Shown here one piece after another: positions 62,545 to 64,000 of a stretch of DNA of 64,000 nt. The notes beneath the pieces were generated by a model. That model was not told where the DNA came from and ran no database searches. It saw only the letters and a program-made list of their open reading frames with translations. The DNA is taken from contig JAQGDQ010000006.1 of assembly GCA_030141605.1 (NCBI GenBank), forward strand, positions 937,501-1,001,500, given 5' to 3'. This DNA comes from Tubiluchus corallicola. Taxonomy: Eukaryota; Priapulida; Priapulimorpha; Priapulimorphida; Tubiluchidae. Numbering within the stretch: position 1 is the stretch's first letter; each line of letters starts with the position of its first letter. A program made the translations under genes and the position numbers.

Positions 62545-62602
<58 letters not shown>

Positions 62603-62663
62603 GATGATAATGATAATGATGATGATGATGACGATGATGATTGTGACGATGATTGTGATGATG
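62452..62663. repeat. (GAT)n microsatellite
   Basis: A short degenerate GAT/GAC block (62452-62492), then a long ATG/GAT array at about 62534-62663. The His-rich reverse frame over it is an artefact. Confidence 0.9.
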
Positions 62664-64000
62664 TTTGCGTATTAGCAAGACTTCTCTGTCATTATTATTA
62701 CTGTTGTTGTTGTTATTGATGGTCTGCTTAATCTTCATAAGCACTATGCTCCTACTTTCTCTGGAATGAGCTGCACTACCTACATTACATTAAAAAAATT
62801 TTATTATCGATTTTTGTAACAAAAAACAATAGCCAAACCAATATCATCGACATACATTGAAACAATGAGCCTGCAAAATATTTATAAAATAATACAATGA
62901 CATATTAAAATACGTGAGCAAAGGACAGAAGTAAATCATTACAGTGGACAGCATTCAGCACTCTGGGGTGAAAACTACTTTAATTGTAATGTACCGTTCG
63001 ACATGATATAGGTCTACATGATCTACAGAAAATTTGACAATGGCTTGCAAAAAGATGCGAACTCTCTGCGCCATTAATTACAGAGCCTAGCTTCATTCAT
63101 TTAACTCATTCGTCATTTTCTTTCACTTGTCATGTTAATGAGACGAGCGCTTCTTCCTGAATTGAAATGGCATCTACTGTATCTTCACGATGTCAGGAGG
63201 ATTTAGCCTCTAGGCCAGTTAAAGCAAATGAGCAAATTGTTTCAGAAGGCTAGCAAAGTAAACTCTATTATGAGATATCCAGCACAAGCAATGAATGTGG
63301 TGTGCGTGCACAAATCGTGTCAAGCATGCACAGGCACTGTACCGTGAGTGTACAAGTAATGAGCCCTGTGTGCACAAGTATTATGCAAGCGTCATGAATA
63401 AAGTTTACAGCAGAAACGTAGGTCTGTTATGTTTTAACCAACAGTTTACTGATAGCTACTGATTTGCTGGCCAGTTAAGCCAACTGGCACTCTAGAGAAT
63501 ACTCAGCGTTTAAAGGGGCCGCGATGATACAATGCAACTAAGACTGCGCAGAACTTGTACAGTCAAGAAGTACTTCGGTCTCTTCTACATAACCTAGTAA
63601 TTTGGTATTTATTTTTTTGCGCGATTTTTTACTAAACTGTAAATATTCATGTTTAACTTACATTGACTATTATAGAAAAGAACGGAGTTCGCATTTGTGT
63701 ATTTTTGTTTTTCACCTGGAACTAATAGGCAATGTGCTTAAAAGCCGTGTCTTTTCAGTTTATTCATTTTTTTAGATTTTTTTTTAAAAATTTCCCTTTA
63801 AGAGTATTTTTAATGTTAGCTTTTCAATTCATCAAATCGCGGAATAATGTCTCAGCAGCACGTGTAACTGATTCCGTCTGATTCCATCTGATTTGCACCT
63901 CTGAATTTTAGGTTCATAGGTATTATACACTGCTAATAGTTTGCACACAAAATCTTCGAAATTGTTTGTACTTATGGCTCAATAATAATTATTATTCTTC
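62664..64000. other. Gene-free right end of window
   Basis: No exon, RNA gene or mobile element recognised. Confidence 0.4.

Noticed and set aside
62514-62744. His-rich 76-codon reverse frame
   Set aside because: Translation of the GAT microsatellite.
1-64000. CRISPR arrays, operons, prophage or bacterial defence systems
   Set aside because: The DNA is from an animal nuclear genome; the tandem repeats lack spacer structure and no bacterial genes are present.

Overview
The window is nuclear DNA from an AT-rich invertebrate animal. Protein-coding genes are split by GT-AG introns, products match animal families (ARHGAP18-type RhoGAP, WDR18, MCM8), microsatellites are abundant, and the repeats are those of an animal genome (CR1-like LINE, other non-LTR relics, mariner, pogo-like and other inverted-repeat elements, a solo LTR). 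Nothing suggests bacteria, an organelle or a virus. I cannot name the phylum from the sequence alone.

Layout. 154-5169 (+): last eight exons of a RhoGAP of the ARHGAP18/28/40 group, cut off at the left window edge. 5.2-12.4 kb: intergenic, with two inverted-repeat DNA elements, two poly-G runs and an 18-copy 46-bp minisatellite. 12372-13649 (-): WDR18 as one uninterrupted 425-codon frame. 13.9-19.7 kb: a nearly full-length but broken CR1-like LINE inserted into an older non-LTR reverse-transcriptase relic. 22935-25541 (+): MCM8 in two large exons, lacking only a short N-terminal exon. 27040-38266 (-): a five-exon gene for an unrecognised charged protein of 285 residues, convergent with MCM8; its long introns hold a solo LTR and several inverted-repeat elements, and its last intron appears to be of GC-AG type. 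38.3-64 kb: about 26 kb with no gene I can support, holding microsatellites, a mariner relic, a decayed coding stretch, a recent 0.84-kb tandem duplication and a 1.76-kb inverted-repeat element.

WDR18 (ribosome assembly, Rix1/PELP1 complex) and MCM8 (homologous-recombination helicase) are housekeeping nuclear genes; the RhoGAP regulates actin through Rho. Nothing suggests that the neighbours work together. WDR18 and MCM8 are almost intronless beside two intron-rich genes, which is the main gene-structure oddity. I found no convincing new multi-gene system. The best leads are the unrecognised five-exon gene, two decayed coding stretches of unknown origin, and several apparently uncatalogued repeat families.
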